A stretch of DNA of 64,000 bases from Ciona savignyi (Eukaryota; Chordata; Ascidiacea; Phlebobranchia; Cionidae): positions 662,594 to 726,593 of the forward strand of contig CH003046.1 in NCBI GenBank assembly GCA_000149265.1. The letters run 5' to 3'. Below, in pieces: positions 46,301 to 56,973 of this stretch (position 1 is its first letter; every line of letters starts with the position of its first letter). The notes beneath the pieces are model-generated. The model was not told the origin of the DNA. It ran no database searches and worked only from the letters and a program-made list of their open reading frames with translations. A program made the position numbers and the translations under genes.

Positions 46301-46941
46301 GAACTCTCCCGTTGGCTAATTACAAATCAGGATATTTCGTTGAATCTGCTTGGTTTCCGAACTATTTCTTCACAAGGCAGGAAATCGACAAGACCGACAT
46401 GGAATGGCTGGCTAATCGCGTCCATCACTTTTCAGACAACTCCTCAAACAAGGACTGGTTTGGTGTCAAAGAAACCATCACAAACGCATTCCAAGAACTC
46501 CCCATCAAAGGTGAATTCGGTTACTTCAGTGAAACCAGCGTCTGCATGCCAAGATTGTTTGCTAAAGTGGGTGATGCTGCATGGGGTTACTCGACCTTTA
46601 TTATCGTTTTTAACTTCTGCCTGTTTGTATACATGGCGTGCTGTTATTTGATTCTATACCAACGAAGCAGGAAAGTCACAAAGGTTGGAAAGTCCAAGTC
46701 GAGAAGGTTGCTTCGAACAGTGGCTGCGATGATTCTTACAAACTTTTGTTGCTGGATTCCAATATGCATTATGGCATTTATTAGTTTAGCAGGTGTGAAG
46801 CTTGATAACATTGTATATGTTGTTTGCGCCGGAGTTTTGCACCCGTTAAACAGTGTACTTAATCCGTTGATCTATTCAGACCACGCCGTAAATTTCATGC
46901 GAAAATGGGTCAAAAAACATACTTCACTTTGGTCGTCCTAA
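43369..46941 (+). CDS. LDLa-repeat 7TM receptor (relaxin-receptor-like), 1007 aa, intact
   Basis: Two coding exons: 43369-43414 (MTIILLVAMLAVAVK, signal peptide) and 43964-46941, joined in phase 1. The ectodomain (about 635 residues) holds roughly eleven LDLa modules, some degenerate, e.g. CNGYNDCGDWSDEKNC, CDGKTSCGDWSDERNC, CNGFAECSDGSDE, CDGVLDCDDGSDEW, NGIKDCSDGSDEC; these bind calcium in known families. A non-LDLa insert near residues 195-270 contains TQWWYINNYYN. TM1 starts near residue 651. The 7TM resembles RXFP/GRL101-type receptors (LWLVANLSVSDLLMGVYLL, CSILGSLAVVSTEVSALI), with CWIP in TM6 and NPLIY in TM7. The DRY site reads TIRL: the Arg is kept, the acidic residue is not. EL2 is long (about 80 residues). 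No leucine-rich repeats are present. The C-tail is short. Confidence 0.92.
43545..43905 (-). mobile_element. SINE family 1 in intron 1 of the receptor, with an inverted fragment
   Basis: 43622-43905 is a full reverse copy: tail aggatattcatgtttatccc, core caccgtcgggttactgg, head ctgagctaaacgatcg. 43548-43620 is a partial forward copy butted against it. Confidence 0.8.
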
Positions 46942-47650
46942 ATCATGTGTTATTGTTTAAGATTTTTTTTATATTTTTAAACCATTTTACCTATCTTTTT
47001 ACTTTAGTATTTTATTGTGTTAGCTGTTGTATATATAACAAATATATTTGGACTCAGAAGTAAACAATCGCTGGTTGGTGATAGCAGAAACTGTTTTTGA
47101 CATCATTGGAAGACAAGGATTGCACAGTACGGTCTTGTGGCCGAATGGTTAACGCGACCGATACATATACCGACTCCTATACAAAAAAACGGTTGTAGGG
47201 ACCAGTCCACCTTGAGTTTGAAAATCGACTAGGTTAAAAGAGAATAATATAAAAAGGGTTACACAATAATTCTGGATGTTTCTTATTTAATTTTTATTGG
47301 GACCTGGTTTTGGTATCCACAGAGAATTACAAGTTATCTGGAAATGGCCACTTGGCAAGGTTTTGTATAAAGCTCCGACTGATTAGCTTGGTGGGTTAGC
47401 CCATCGACTTTCAAACTAAAGTGTTGCAGGATTAAAACTGGTCGCTGGCTACTCGGTTGTTTCCTCGGGCAAGGCACTAAACGGACATTGCCCAAACCAG
47501 CGGATTATTGGGTTCTACCAAATTGAAGAAACGTATGAATCATACAAAATTAAAGGAACGTGTGAATTATACTTAACACACTGAAATAGATCCGGTAAAC
47601 CGTCGGTGGACGCAAGGTGATCTGACGATTTATTGATTATAACCACCTTG
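46942..47650. other. 3' flank of the receptor with two SINEs
   Basis: 47130-47240 is a tRNA-Ser-like SINE (ttgtggccgaatggttaacg). 47385-47650 is SINE family 1 (gctggctactcggttgtttc, aaaccgtcggtggacgc). Matches 22826-23430 in segment A. Confidence 0.7.
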
Positions 47651-47750
47651 NNNNNNNNNNNNNNNNNNNNNNNNNNNNNNNNNNNNNNNNNNNNNNNNNN
47701 NNNNNNNNNNNNNNNNNNNNNNNNNNNNNNNNNNNNNNNNNNNNNNNNNN
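47651..47750. other. Assembly gap, 100 N
   Basis: Exactly 100 undetermined bases, a size commonly used for gaps of unknown length. Confidence 0.99.
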
Positions 47751-48061
47751 AAAAATTGAATCAAATATTGATTTCCAATCCCAGAAAATATCAGCGATAA
47801 CGTTGAAAATGGTAAAAAATATGCCTCTTTTTACATTTTTTATGATGGCGAAATTCACCTTGGACTTTTTTGTAAAATTATGGGTCGTTACAAAATAATA
47901 ACAAGTCAGTTTTTAAAGATTCAAGATTCCTTATTTGAACCTGATTAATTAACCCCTTTATGCCAACATCTTGCGAAATGACATATCAGCCACCAGCGTA
48001 ACGCAGAAAAAAGAACAAAAAAAGTAAATACAAAATGTGTTCCCGTCGGAATCAAGGGAAA
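47751..48061 (-). repeat. Dispersed repeat, B copy of 23500-23800
   Basis: Minus strand includes ttacgctggtggctgatatg and cgttatcgctgatattttct. Same repeat family as 61735-61990. Confidence 0.7.
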
Positions 48062-48545
48062 AATATAACCAGAGAGTGTCAACCACGTGTTTAACCACCA
48101 CTATTTGTAAAACACATTATTTATGCCATATATTCATGCTACAGGGTCCCTAACCACAAGTTGTATTTTATACACCAAGTGTGTAGTTTGGTTTTGAAAG
48201 CATAAACGTTTTGATCCCATAGTTATCAAACTAAACTTCGTTTCCATGTGTAGTTAAAAATTAAAGATTCTTTTCAAGCGTTGTAGTGAAATTCTTCTGT
48301 AAGCGTTTCGTTTACTTTCTTGGTAGATTTCGGGGCGACATAGCATGTCTGTCACAATCATGATTTGAGAACAAAATCTAATTTAAGGGTATTGATCTAG
48401 ATAATTTATTTTAAGTGTTAAATCAGTTAAAACATTTACTTACTTTCCACCAAATCTAATTCAAGTTGAAAAATACCGTTTTGGTTTTTAATGTCCCAGG
48501 GAAATTCGTCTGGATTTATCACACACAATTTTGGGTTCTGTATAT
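48062..48545 (+). mobile_element. MITE left end, internally deleted
   Basis: Starts cagagagtgtcaaccacgtg, continues with tgctacagggtccctaacc and one diverged subunit (near 48325), then stops at a LINE fragment. Confidence 0.75.
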
Positions 48546-48790
48546 CCTACCAAAAATGATGAGAAAATACAAAGAGAGATACATCGAACAGCAGTGTAAA
48601 AAAATTGAAGAAAATGCCGTGCACAATTCCACCAAAGAGCTCTACCAGAGTGTTAAAAAGCTGACCAAATCGTTTAAACCATCCGCAGATACAGTGAAGT
48701 CAGAAAACGGCGCAGTCAGAACAGAATTGAGTGGAGGCGATTACTGAAGAGGGCCACAGCGAGTCATCCGACTCTGTTTATGATGATGAA
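48546..48790 (+). mobile_element. LINE reverse-transcriptase fragment (RTE/BovB or Jockey-like linker)
   Basis: Frame 48556-48747 encodes RYIEQQCKKIEENAVHNSTK and KELYQSVKKLTKSFKPSADT followed by VKSENG. This is the linker between endonuclease and RT domains found in LINE proteins (K/E-Y-x-x-x-C-x-I-E...LTKxFKP...IKDxxG). No endonuclease or RT core is present; the fragment is only about 65 codons. Confidence 0.7.
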
Positions 48791-49729
48791 TAAGTGAAAC
48801 TTTCTAGTGTTTTTTGAAGCTTGTTTCTGCAAGTAAAATCTAATAGGTCACTGAATTACTAAACTAAACTTTTTTTCGATGCTTAGTTAAATAAGTATAC
48901 TATATCAGATTCGTATATATACACGCCTTATTATCTAACATGTCCTTAGAACGCGGGTTAAAAACTATATGTCGATTACAAATTTTTATTTTGTAAGAAT
49001 ACGTAAATTTACGGGTAATCCTTCGAGCTATCTGATCAAAGCATATCTAAGGTAACATTTTATAAACTTTCAATCTGATTTCCAAGTGCTATAAGCCTAG
49101 ACTTCTATAATTCAGAACAAACTCAAACTATGAATAAAATAACCTAAAATGGCGTTAAAGGCAGCAATTACAGTAGTTTCATTGAAATCAATGAAATAAT
49201 GACGCAATAACCGTCACTCATTATTCCCTAACTTAAGGATTTCTCAAGCTGTGCGCGATATTTTACTCAAACTTATTAGCTAAAAAAATAATATGATAAA
49301 ATAAGCCTCGAGTTAAAGCAAAGTGGTGCCTTTTAAGACGAAAATATTTCATTATTTTGCAATAGGTTGGATGTAATTTTAAAAGTTTCAGTAAAGTAAA
49401 ATTCCGGGACATTTGGCTAACCGGGACGGGAAACCGTGACAGACGTTTAAACATGGAATGTTCCGGCCAAACCGGGACGTATGTTAAGTCTATCTAAGCC
49501 TGAATACTCGTTAAAAATCAGGTGTGTTTTATTATTTTTGGTGAGAATGCCCTCTCCTTAATCGCACATCGACCATGAGATCTATAACTAACATGTCATA
49601 AGTAATTTTTGAAAATACAAGTATTTTGCATTTCCACGCGGACATATATTATTGACCGCAAACTGAGATCAGGTGTATCAGATTAATATATTACTTTCAC
49701 TTAAGTCGGCCGAAATAGCTTGTTAGGTT
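48791..49729. repeat. Dispersed repeats shared with 18830-19264 and 29572-29904
   Basis: 48791-49075 resembles 18835-19110; 49387-49729 matches 29572-29904 (taaagtaaaattccgggac). No gene seen. Confidence 0.6.
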
Positions 49730-50146
49730 AATGCAGTGCCTTTCCGTCGCAGGGGAGAAATTTCAAAATCGATTTGTGACACCTTATAGTAGCACCGACA
49801 ACACGACAATTAGCACGAGGTTTTGTGTTCTGTCGACCGTTATACATAATGGAGATGAAGCTGAGTTTTGCGTGACGTATATGCGGCAGCGAGAAACACG
49901 TCATCAACATCCACAGATTTTCAGGAAACAATATTAATGTTTGGTGTAGTACCTTTTAACTTTCGGTCTCTTTTGCATTAATGTTGCACTGACCGTAGGC
50001 TAGGAGAGGAACTGTTTAGAGCAATATTAGTAGAGCTTCTTCAAATTTAAACAGCTCGTGCTTATGGTATCACTATTATAAATAATCGGCCACCTATTGT
50101 TTAGAAGATCAGTTGTAATATTTGCTAGGGTATTAACGACATTTCC
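49730..50146 (+). promoter_or_regulatory. Conserved promoter of copy B2
   Basis: Near-identical to 29905-30321, with gcgtgacgtatatgcggcag and the TATA-like attataaataatcgg about 70 bp before the ATG at 50147. Confidence 0.6.
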
Positions 50147-51289
50147 ATGGATTTATTCGGTTTAATGGTCGTTGCCTATGGTTTGAGCATTGCTTTTCCA
50201 GGTAAGGTTCATTGCAAATATTTATTTGTGATTGATTCCAACATTATACAGTTGTGTCTGCATCTCAACGAGGTCAAAATGTCATGCAATCGTATTCAAC
50301 ATGGAAGACAAAAAGGGAATTCGTCGGCTACCTAATGTGCTTAAATGTTGCACCTATTTCGGCCAATGTAACAGTTTCCACCTACCATACAACTTTGCCG
50401 GACAAATTCAATGCAATTGTAATCGAAATCACTTCATCCGGATTCTCGGATTGAAATCGATAAGACACTGACCAGTTCACAGGCTGGAACGCCGCAATTG
50501 TTGTGAATTGGACATTGTATTTCGAAGGTTGGTTGCGTTTACTAACTGGTGGTTATACAAACCGCGCGTAAAATGAATATCAAATATATTTTTTTGGTGA
50601 AACAAACATCTGACCCTTATACTAAAACATTTATTTTAAAGAGATTTACAATAACAGATGACGGAATTGTGCACAACAAGTTCTTCATTTGGATGCCTGA
50701 GCCAAGCAAGTGGATCTACCAGAATCGCTATGAAGCACAAAAATCTTGCAAACTACTTGGTGCCGCGCTGGTCGATATTGTAGACAAGGAAATGTATGAT
50801 GTAGTTTATAATTACGTCAGGATCACGATTGTCTCTGTTGATAAAAAATGGGCTCAAATCTGGCCAGCGATGAACTACAATCCTACGGTTTGTGAGAACA
50901 AGTTATATGTTTTGCACAAAAGGTTATCTTGCTATTAACAATAGACTTATACTTTTCCGTGGTAAATGATTGATGTAAACCTTTTGTTAGAGTATTTGCG
51001 ACGCTATTTCCAATAAATCCGATAGTCTTTTTGTGAAACATACTACCTTACAAAGCTTTAATACACAATATATATATTTTGTATTTTTCAGACATATGAA
51101 ATATCTACAAGCAATGGGGATCCGGCCTTTAAGGGAGCTTGGCACCCTAAATATCCGATAAACCATGCAACTTACACCGGGTTGCTCATACAAGTCGCAG
51201 CTGACCCATCGTACTTAAATGTCGGAATGTGGAACCGCCCGCCCGATGTTAAAATATCAACACGAAACCTCTGTGCAAAACCGTACTAA
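50147..51289 (+). pseudogene. Secreted C-type-lectin-like protein, copy B2
   Basis: Exon 1 (50147-50201) encodes MDLFGLMVVAYGLSIAFP. Exon 2 (50252-50922) is open to about 50454 (SGFSD then stop), where extra bases in ggattctcggattg shift the frame. It is open again from 50549: KWIYQNRYEAQKSCKLLG, AALVDIVDKEMYDVVYNYVR, WAQIWPAMNYNPTVC. Exon 3 (51092-51289) ends STRNLCAKPY. The C-terminal lectin-like half is well preserved, so an alternative start or an additional unseen intron in exon 2 cannot be ruled out. Confidence 0.55.
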
Positions 51290-52093
51290 ACCACCACCAC
51301 CCATCCAACCGAGGGTACAACATTCCACGTTTCATTGATATTTTTTACTTGTTTATATTTCTGCGCATTTTAATTTAAATGACGTTTTAATCTTTAATTC
51401 TCACGTAAATCAGATCCAATTGTGACGAAACGAATCTAACACTAGAAAGTGTCATATACGTGAAAATGCTCCCCACGAAGCTGAATATACTGCACACGGA
51501 AACTTATGGCATATTACTTGCCCATTCAAATGCGCTTTCTCTGTTAAGGAGTTTAGGATAGCGTGAGATATTTGTGTTTTCCCCATTGATGAGAAAACAC
51601 ATGGGACGAGCAATTATCATAAAATCCCGCGCTCAATGTGGGTTTAGCAGAACAGTTGCAGTGTGTTGTGCACTTGATATGATATAGACTCTTATTTAAT
51701 TTGTTAGTACGCAATATTACACTGGGTTCTGGCAATGTTCGCTAAGTGGCTTTTCGCCCAATGACACAACCGACTTAATAGCCACTAGTTTCGAACCTGC
51801 AGGTATATGTTTTTATGAGTTGTTTTTGGTTTCCTTTCCTTTTACTTTTAGAAATTAAGGTCAAATTTAACACGAAAATGTTGCCTGACATACCGTGGAA
51901 ATTCATAAGACTTTGCATGGTAATGTAGCTACTAATTAAAATTTAGTTGGTGTAGGCCTATATATTTGGCCTTTATTATTTTTTTACTGCGCCCAAGTTC
52001 GAAGCCATGAGGCTCGTCATGGAACGTTTTTGTATAGCAGTCGTTATGAGTATCGGTCGCGTTGACCATTCGACCACGGTACCACTAAGTATA
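51290..52093. other. Non-coding with a reverse SINE, matches 31461-32246
   Basis: 51575-51800 is SINE family 1 on the minus strand. No gene seen. Confidence 0.65.
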
Positions 52094-52312
52094 AATACTA
52101 CAGGACCGCTTGGACCGCTTCGATCACATGGAGCGCTTGAATCGCTTGGATCGCTTGAATCGCTTGGATCGCTTACTATACTTTGTAATTACAAAAGCCA
52201 TGATATTAATTTTAACGGTTGGGGTTAAAGTTAGTTCTGGGGTTAAGATAAGTTTTTGGATAGGGTTAAAATTACTTTTCATTGCAATCTAAGTGATCCA
52301 AGCGCTCCAACC
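52094..52312. mobile_element. MITE with TIR taaatactacagg, copy B
   Basis: Left end ataaatactacaggaccgct. It has about eight 9-bp units (atcgcttgg and variants), two more than copy A. The right end is decayed (gcgctccaaccgacccttcg). Confidence 0.78.
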
Positions 52313-52862
52313 GACCCTTCGACCACGCGGCCGTTTATGCACGTTTGAACTGTGGTAATATTTCTGAATATGTTTTGGCGAAATCCAGCTTAAACACAAC
52401 AGTTTATATTTCGAATACAATAGTTAACATCGTGGTGTGATTAATAAGTTATTACCTATAAATTATTGGGTTACTTATAATTTAGTTCGCAGAGTGTATT
52501 TTATTTTTAAATTGTTATCTTTGAACGTAGAAACAAATGAAAAATAAAACGATATTCTAGAATTATGGTTTCGTATTATTTACCTTTCCAATAATTTTTA
52601 ATAATCCATTATTAAGCCATATGTTTTTAATGGAATGCGAAATGTCAGTGGATGTTTATCCAGAAATATTAGAACCTTATTATAATTTCCGGTGCTTGCT
52701 AATGAGAAAGTGTTATGTTCTACTGAGTTCATAAAAACGAGTGTTTGAAGAACGAAATTGCATTACAGCGACGAAATGTATGTGGTTGTAATTAAATATT
52801 CGGAGTATATATACAGTAGATACAAGTTAGAACTTTACAAAACTAGTTTTAAAAAAACCAAG
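52313..52862 (+). promoter_or_regulatory. Upstream region of the small secreted protein relic
   Basis: Matches 32481-32952, including the TATA box gtatatatacag at about 52806. Confidence 0.55.
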
Positions 52863-53608
52863 ATGAAATATTTAGTTGTTTTGAGCATTTGTGCGCTGGT
52901 GTTGGCGGTGTCGGGTTCACTACTGGAAGAGGCTCGTGTAAGCAATGTAAGTCACAGTTGTAGTCTTGGTACATATAAGTACGAATATGTGGATTGTCAC
53001 ATTTAGGTTCAAGCAAGTGGCATAAGTGATTCGTAGGTGATAGTGATAGCCTCGGGTGTCGGTATAGTTCAAATGTAGGAGCTTTCTAGACCAAACAACC
53101 CTCGATTGCAGACCGGGTCGTCGTTTAGCGGGGAAGCACAAGCCCAACTTCGAGATGCCTCCGTACGATCTGTCCTATATGTTTGCATGCAAGATAACCT
53201 GCTACCGGAGATTCGAGACTCAGTTTGCGCCAGAGCCCTTGCCCACCAGATGGGGGCACACACTAAAGGTTTGTATACTGAACAATGTTTAATGGAAATT
53301 ACTGTAAAAGGGGGAATTATTTTTGTGGCCAAATGCTATTTTTTGTCGTTTTATGGTTATTTATCTCGTTAACGCAACCAATGAAACAAAAATGTCCCGA
53401 AATGCCCAATAACAAAACAGTTCCCGCAGCCTGTATGTTGGCATCAGGTAATCTGACAAAATTAGGACACACGACGGCAGCAACGAGTATCCTATACCAT
53501 CAAGTGATAGTTTCATTTCAGCGTAAGTGTACGACAGCATGGATTGCTTAGACTGCCAGATAGCAGAGCCGGTTTGCTGGAATTCATGTTCCGATGATGG
53601 TTGAATAA
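52863..53608 (+). pseudogene. Small secreted cysteine-rich protein, segment B, stopped in exon 3
   Basis: Exons match the A copy: 52863-52946 (GTAAGT donor), 53112-53268 (GT donor) and an exon 3 region from 53522. In exon 3 the second codon is TAA (53524-53526) where A has GAA, another TAG lies in gcttagactgcc, and one extra base follows. The last four Cys are lost, leaving an 81-aa secreted stub. Confidence 0.8.
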
Positions 53609-53817
53609 GTTGAAGAAACTAAGCCATCCCAAATCCAGTTTTGCTTTAATCGTTATTTGTCCCAATCGTTAAATACAATTACAAACTAATAATCAGTGAA
53701 TTGTCAATCGCCTTAAGATTGCAGCTAGCCTCAAACAAAATGACCTTATATTGTTAAATTCCGGCCACACATAGTCTATAAAGCATAGTATTTAATCAAT
53801 CCTTTCAATTATACGTT
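53609..53817. other. Non-coding, lacks the pogo-like MITE of segment A
   Basis: No gene seen. Confidence 0.5.
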
Positions 53818-53932
53818 TTAACAAGTACGTTCCTGTATATGGATCAACGAAGTTGGCATACAGTATTTCATTCTTCAACGTGTAGCCAAGATTCTTGGGT
53901 ATATCTCCTTGGCCAACTCCAACCTAAAAAAT
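53818..53932 (-). pseudogene. GNAT last-exon relic
   Basis: Minus strand begins after an acceptor ttttttag with LELAKE and then resembles NLGYTLKNE and the following part of the complete last exon at 34633-34846, but about 69 bp are missing in the middle. It marks the right edge of segment B. Confidence 0.75.
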
Positions 53933-54201
53933 GGTGGTGTCTTTCTAAGGGGCGCAAAGTATTCTAACGATTGCCCATATGAGAACTACCTTATTCTTTC
54001 ATATACCCCCGGAAATTCTTCCAAACAATATATGCATAACCAATCTTAAGAACAATATAATTGCGCGTGTAAATGAGATAAAAACACAAAATTAAGATAG
54101 CTTGTTCCCACACACCTATACTTAACCGGTTTCCTGGAAATTTAAAATTATATAATTCTTAAAGCATGGTAGATATATAAAATAAATGTGAAAAACACAA
54201 G
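53933..54201. other. Non-coding spacer
   Basis: No gene seen. Confidence 0.5.
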
Positions 54202-54618
54202 TGTAACCGACAAACGGTCACATTCATAACTAAACAACTCCTAATTAGAACAACCAATTAACAACTTGAGACAATTTAATAACAAAAAGACGGCTGCAAG
54301 GCGAACTGGAAAAATGAAAATTTGGCAACAAAATTTGGCTTTGAAATGGGGGAAATGTAAGGGGGAAGGGGATAGGTTTTCTAATACTGAAGTACTGAGG
54401 TATGCAGCTGTAAAATAAATACTACAAATAAACAAACTACTGCACCGAAACCAACTATAACTGTCAACTGAACGAATGTAGAACTGAAGGACGAACTAAC
54501 AAAACGGAAAGCGAGAAATTAAGGAATTTAAATTAAAGTGTGCAGCGTTTGACGCGCTGGCATGCGAGGACCACGTTTGGAGTGCCGTATAATGATTTGG
54601 GTGACTCTGTAGTTAACA
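54202..54618 (-). repeat. 3' LTR of the second BEL element
   Basis: 417 bp, tgtaaccgac...gtagttaaca on the plus strand. It lacks two segments of roughly 22 bp each that are present in the other LTR. Confidence 0.92.
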
Positions 54619-54936
54619 CACCGGCCCCAAATGATATATGTTCACAGATTCATTTATTTTAAAGAAATACAGGGTCACCCCGTTTATGTTGGAGGCCCCC
54701 TGCCAGCTCGTAGCGGTATCAGCTACTACCTGTATGGCTGCTCGTAGCAGCGTCGTTAAAGTACCTTTTTGGTACGGCAGTGTTGAGTGAACATAATTGT
54801 ATGTTGGAGTTGGGCCAAAATGGCACAGTGTCACTACAGGTCACGGGCCGAATTGAAAACACCCAACCGAGATACCCTCATGACAGCGGTGGAAATAAAA
54901 TAAACAACAGTACGTGTGCGTTACTTGTAGGGGGAG
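54619..54936 (-). other. Untranslated region before the 3' LTR
   Basis: Minus strand ends in a purine run (ATTTGGGGCCGGTG) just before the LTR, the likely plus-strand primer. No gene. Confidence 0.65.
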
Positions 54937-56119
54937 TCACGCCAACTCCAATAAACACAGTTTACGTATATCTCTGACATATTCGGACTTCGACGTTCGA
55001 ACCGTTACTCTTCGTACAGCTCCCTCTCGATCAGGGTAGACTTCGATCACCCGCGCCTTCGGCCATTCTCCCCGCTTGCTCTGTTCGTCGACCATTAGAA
55101 CCACGTCTCCTTTTAAATTTCGAACTGGATTTAGCCACTTTTGCCGTTGTTGGAGTAATGGCAAGTAAGTTTTGGTCCACTGCGCCCAAAATCTGTCTGT
55201 CAGGTATTGCACAGCCAACCACGATTTTCGATAACCGTCCGCTTTAACGAACACTACTGGAGAATATGACGCTTCGATTGTACCGGTTAGAATTGACATG
55301 GGAGAGAGTGCGTTTAAATCTCTCGGGTCGTTAGTTACCGTTGTCAGTGGGCGATTGTTCAAGATGAACTCTATTTCCATCATGAAGGTATGCAGCGCAT
55401 CATCGCCCAGTATTCTTTCCGCTGTCAGATGGCGAAGCAGCTTTCAAATGGTACGTATCCTTCGTTCCCATGCATATGCCACCTTGGTGACTTGCCAAAG
55501 GTGGATTAAAGTGCCATTGAATTCCTTTTTGGATTAACGCATTGTTGATGCTACTCTGATTGAAGTTTCGGATTTGCTGTCGGAGTTCCTTCTCGGCACC
55601 AACGAAGTTTAGTCCGTTGTCGCTGTACATGTCTCTAGTTGCGAACCCACGTCTACAGATGAATCTACGCAATGCTTGAATGAAGTCATTGGTGTCGAGG
55701 GCGTGGGCGATCTCGATATGTACTGCTCGCGATGCCAAGCACGTGAACACACATGCATAACGTTTGACGTGATTGCGACCAATTTTTACCGTCAGTGGTC
55801 CTATGTAATCCACACCACAATGGGTGAAGGGTGGATTTCCTGGAGTCAGTCTACATGGGGGTAAAGGTGCCATAATTTGTTCGCCAACTTTCGCCTTCCA
55901 GAAGCGACATTGCCTACACGAGTTTAAATAATACCGGACACTAGAATGCCCTCTAACAATCCAAAAACGCTTCCGTATTGCCGCTAAGACGTGTTGAGTA
56001 CCCGAATGACCGGCAACGACATGGTAATGATTAACAATAAGCGATGTAACAACATGGCGACTAGGCAATATAAACGACGACTCCAACTGAACGACTTTAA
56101 CAATATCGAAAAGTTGCAT
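54937..56119 (-). pseudogene. BEL integrase, frameshifted
   Basis: 56119-55400 encodes HYHVVAGHSGTQHVL with a C-x2-C (CRQCRF), then FTHCGVDYIGPL, MYSDNGLNFVGAE and SHQGGICMG; the frame breaks near 55440, just after the position of the catalytic Glu. 55383-54937 holds the C-terminal part (MMEIEFILNNRPLTTV, GDVVLMVDEQSKRGEWPKA). Confidence 0.85.
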
Positions 56120-56952
56120 TTTTGAAATTCGCCAACCGAAGACAATTCGCTCATACGAACCGGGGAACTACGCCAGCGCCGCTGTGCAATGTAACACTTG
56201 AAACGCGCAAGCCAGGCGAACACACGTTGCAACTTCTCGAAGGAAGAAAATCGCGATAAAAACTGTAATTTTCGAAGCTTGGGATCAGAATCCATAATAG
56301 GCTGCAACACAGGTGGCCGCGCTGGCCAAACATTCTCGCGTTCGCGGAGTAACTGTGGCCCATTCAACAAAAAGTTCACCTCGGGTGCAGTAACTTTGCT
56401 TGGCATGATCCTACAAGATGCTGCATCTGCAGAATTGTTTTTTAAGTCTACGCAATGCCATTGCTCCACTTTGAAAAAATCGTGAATTATCATCAGGCGA
56501 TTGGCCACGAACCACTGAAATCTTCTCGAAACTTTCGCGTTCTTCAAGGCAGACGTTGAATCCGTCCAGACTACGGTTCTATTAATGTTTCTTTGAATTT
56601 CTTCCTTGGCCTGTTGAGTTAACTTCACGCAATCACACAGTTCCAAACGAAGATTTGTAATGGTCTTCAGGGGAGATACCCGGGACTTCCTCACTAACTC
56701 TTCCATCTTTGGTACCTCCACTGCATGGCCAGCGGACAAGTAATCTTTGATTTTCAGCTTGTACTGCTGAAACAAACTAGGATCGCGAACAAAACGTCGT
56801 TTTAACCCCATTAACCTTTTCATTGCCATAGTACGATTGTTTGGAAGCACTACAGCATCCCGTTTCCATGGTAATGCTACCTGGTTATGACCATTGACCT
56901 TCACCACGGAATTATCCATCGACTTCGAAGAAACATTATCTTTCACCGACAT
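55984..56952 (-). pseudogene. BEL RT/RNase H remnant, catalytic core deleted
   Basis: Starts with the region before RT (LPNNRTMAMKRLMGLKRRF, YLSAGHAVEVP) but jumps from there straight to the RNase H part (LRLELCDCVKLTQQA, VVWTDSTSALK). The RT fingers and palm with YVDD are gone. It then continues as the tether to integrase and ends out of frame at 55984. Confidence 0.85.
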
Positions 56953-56973
56953 CGGATGTGATGAATAGCCATG

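Noticed and set aside
52953-53608. Insulin/relaxin-type ligand for the nearby receptor
   Set aside because: The cysteine spacing in the small secreted protein does not match insulin A or B chain patterns.
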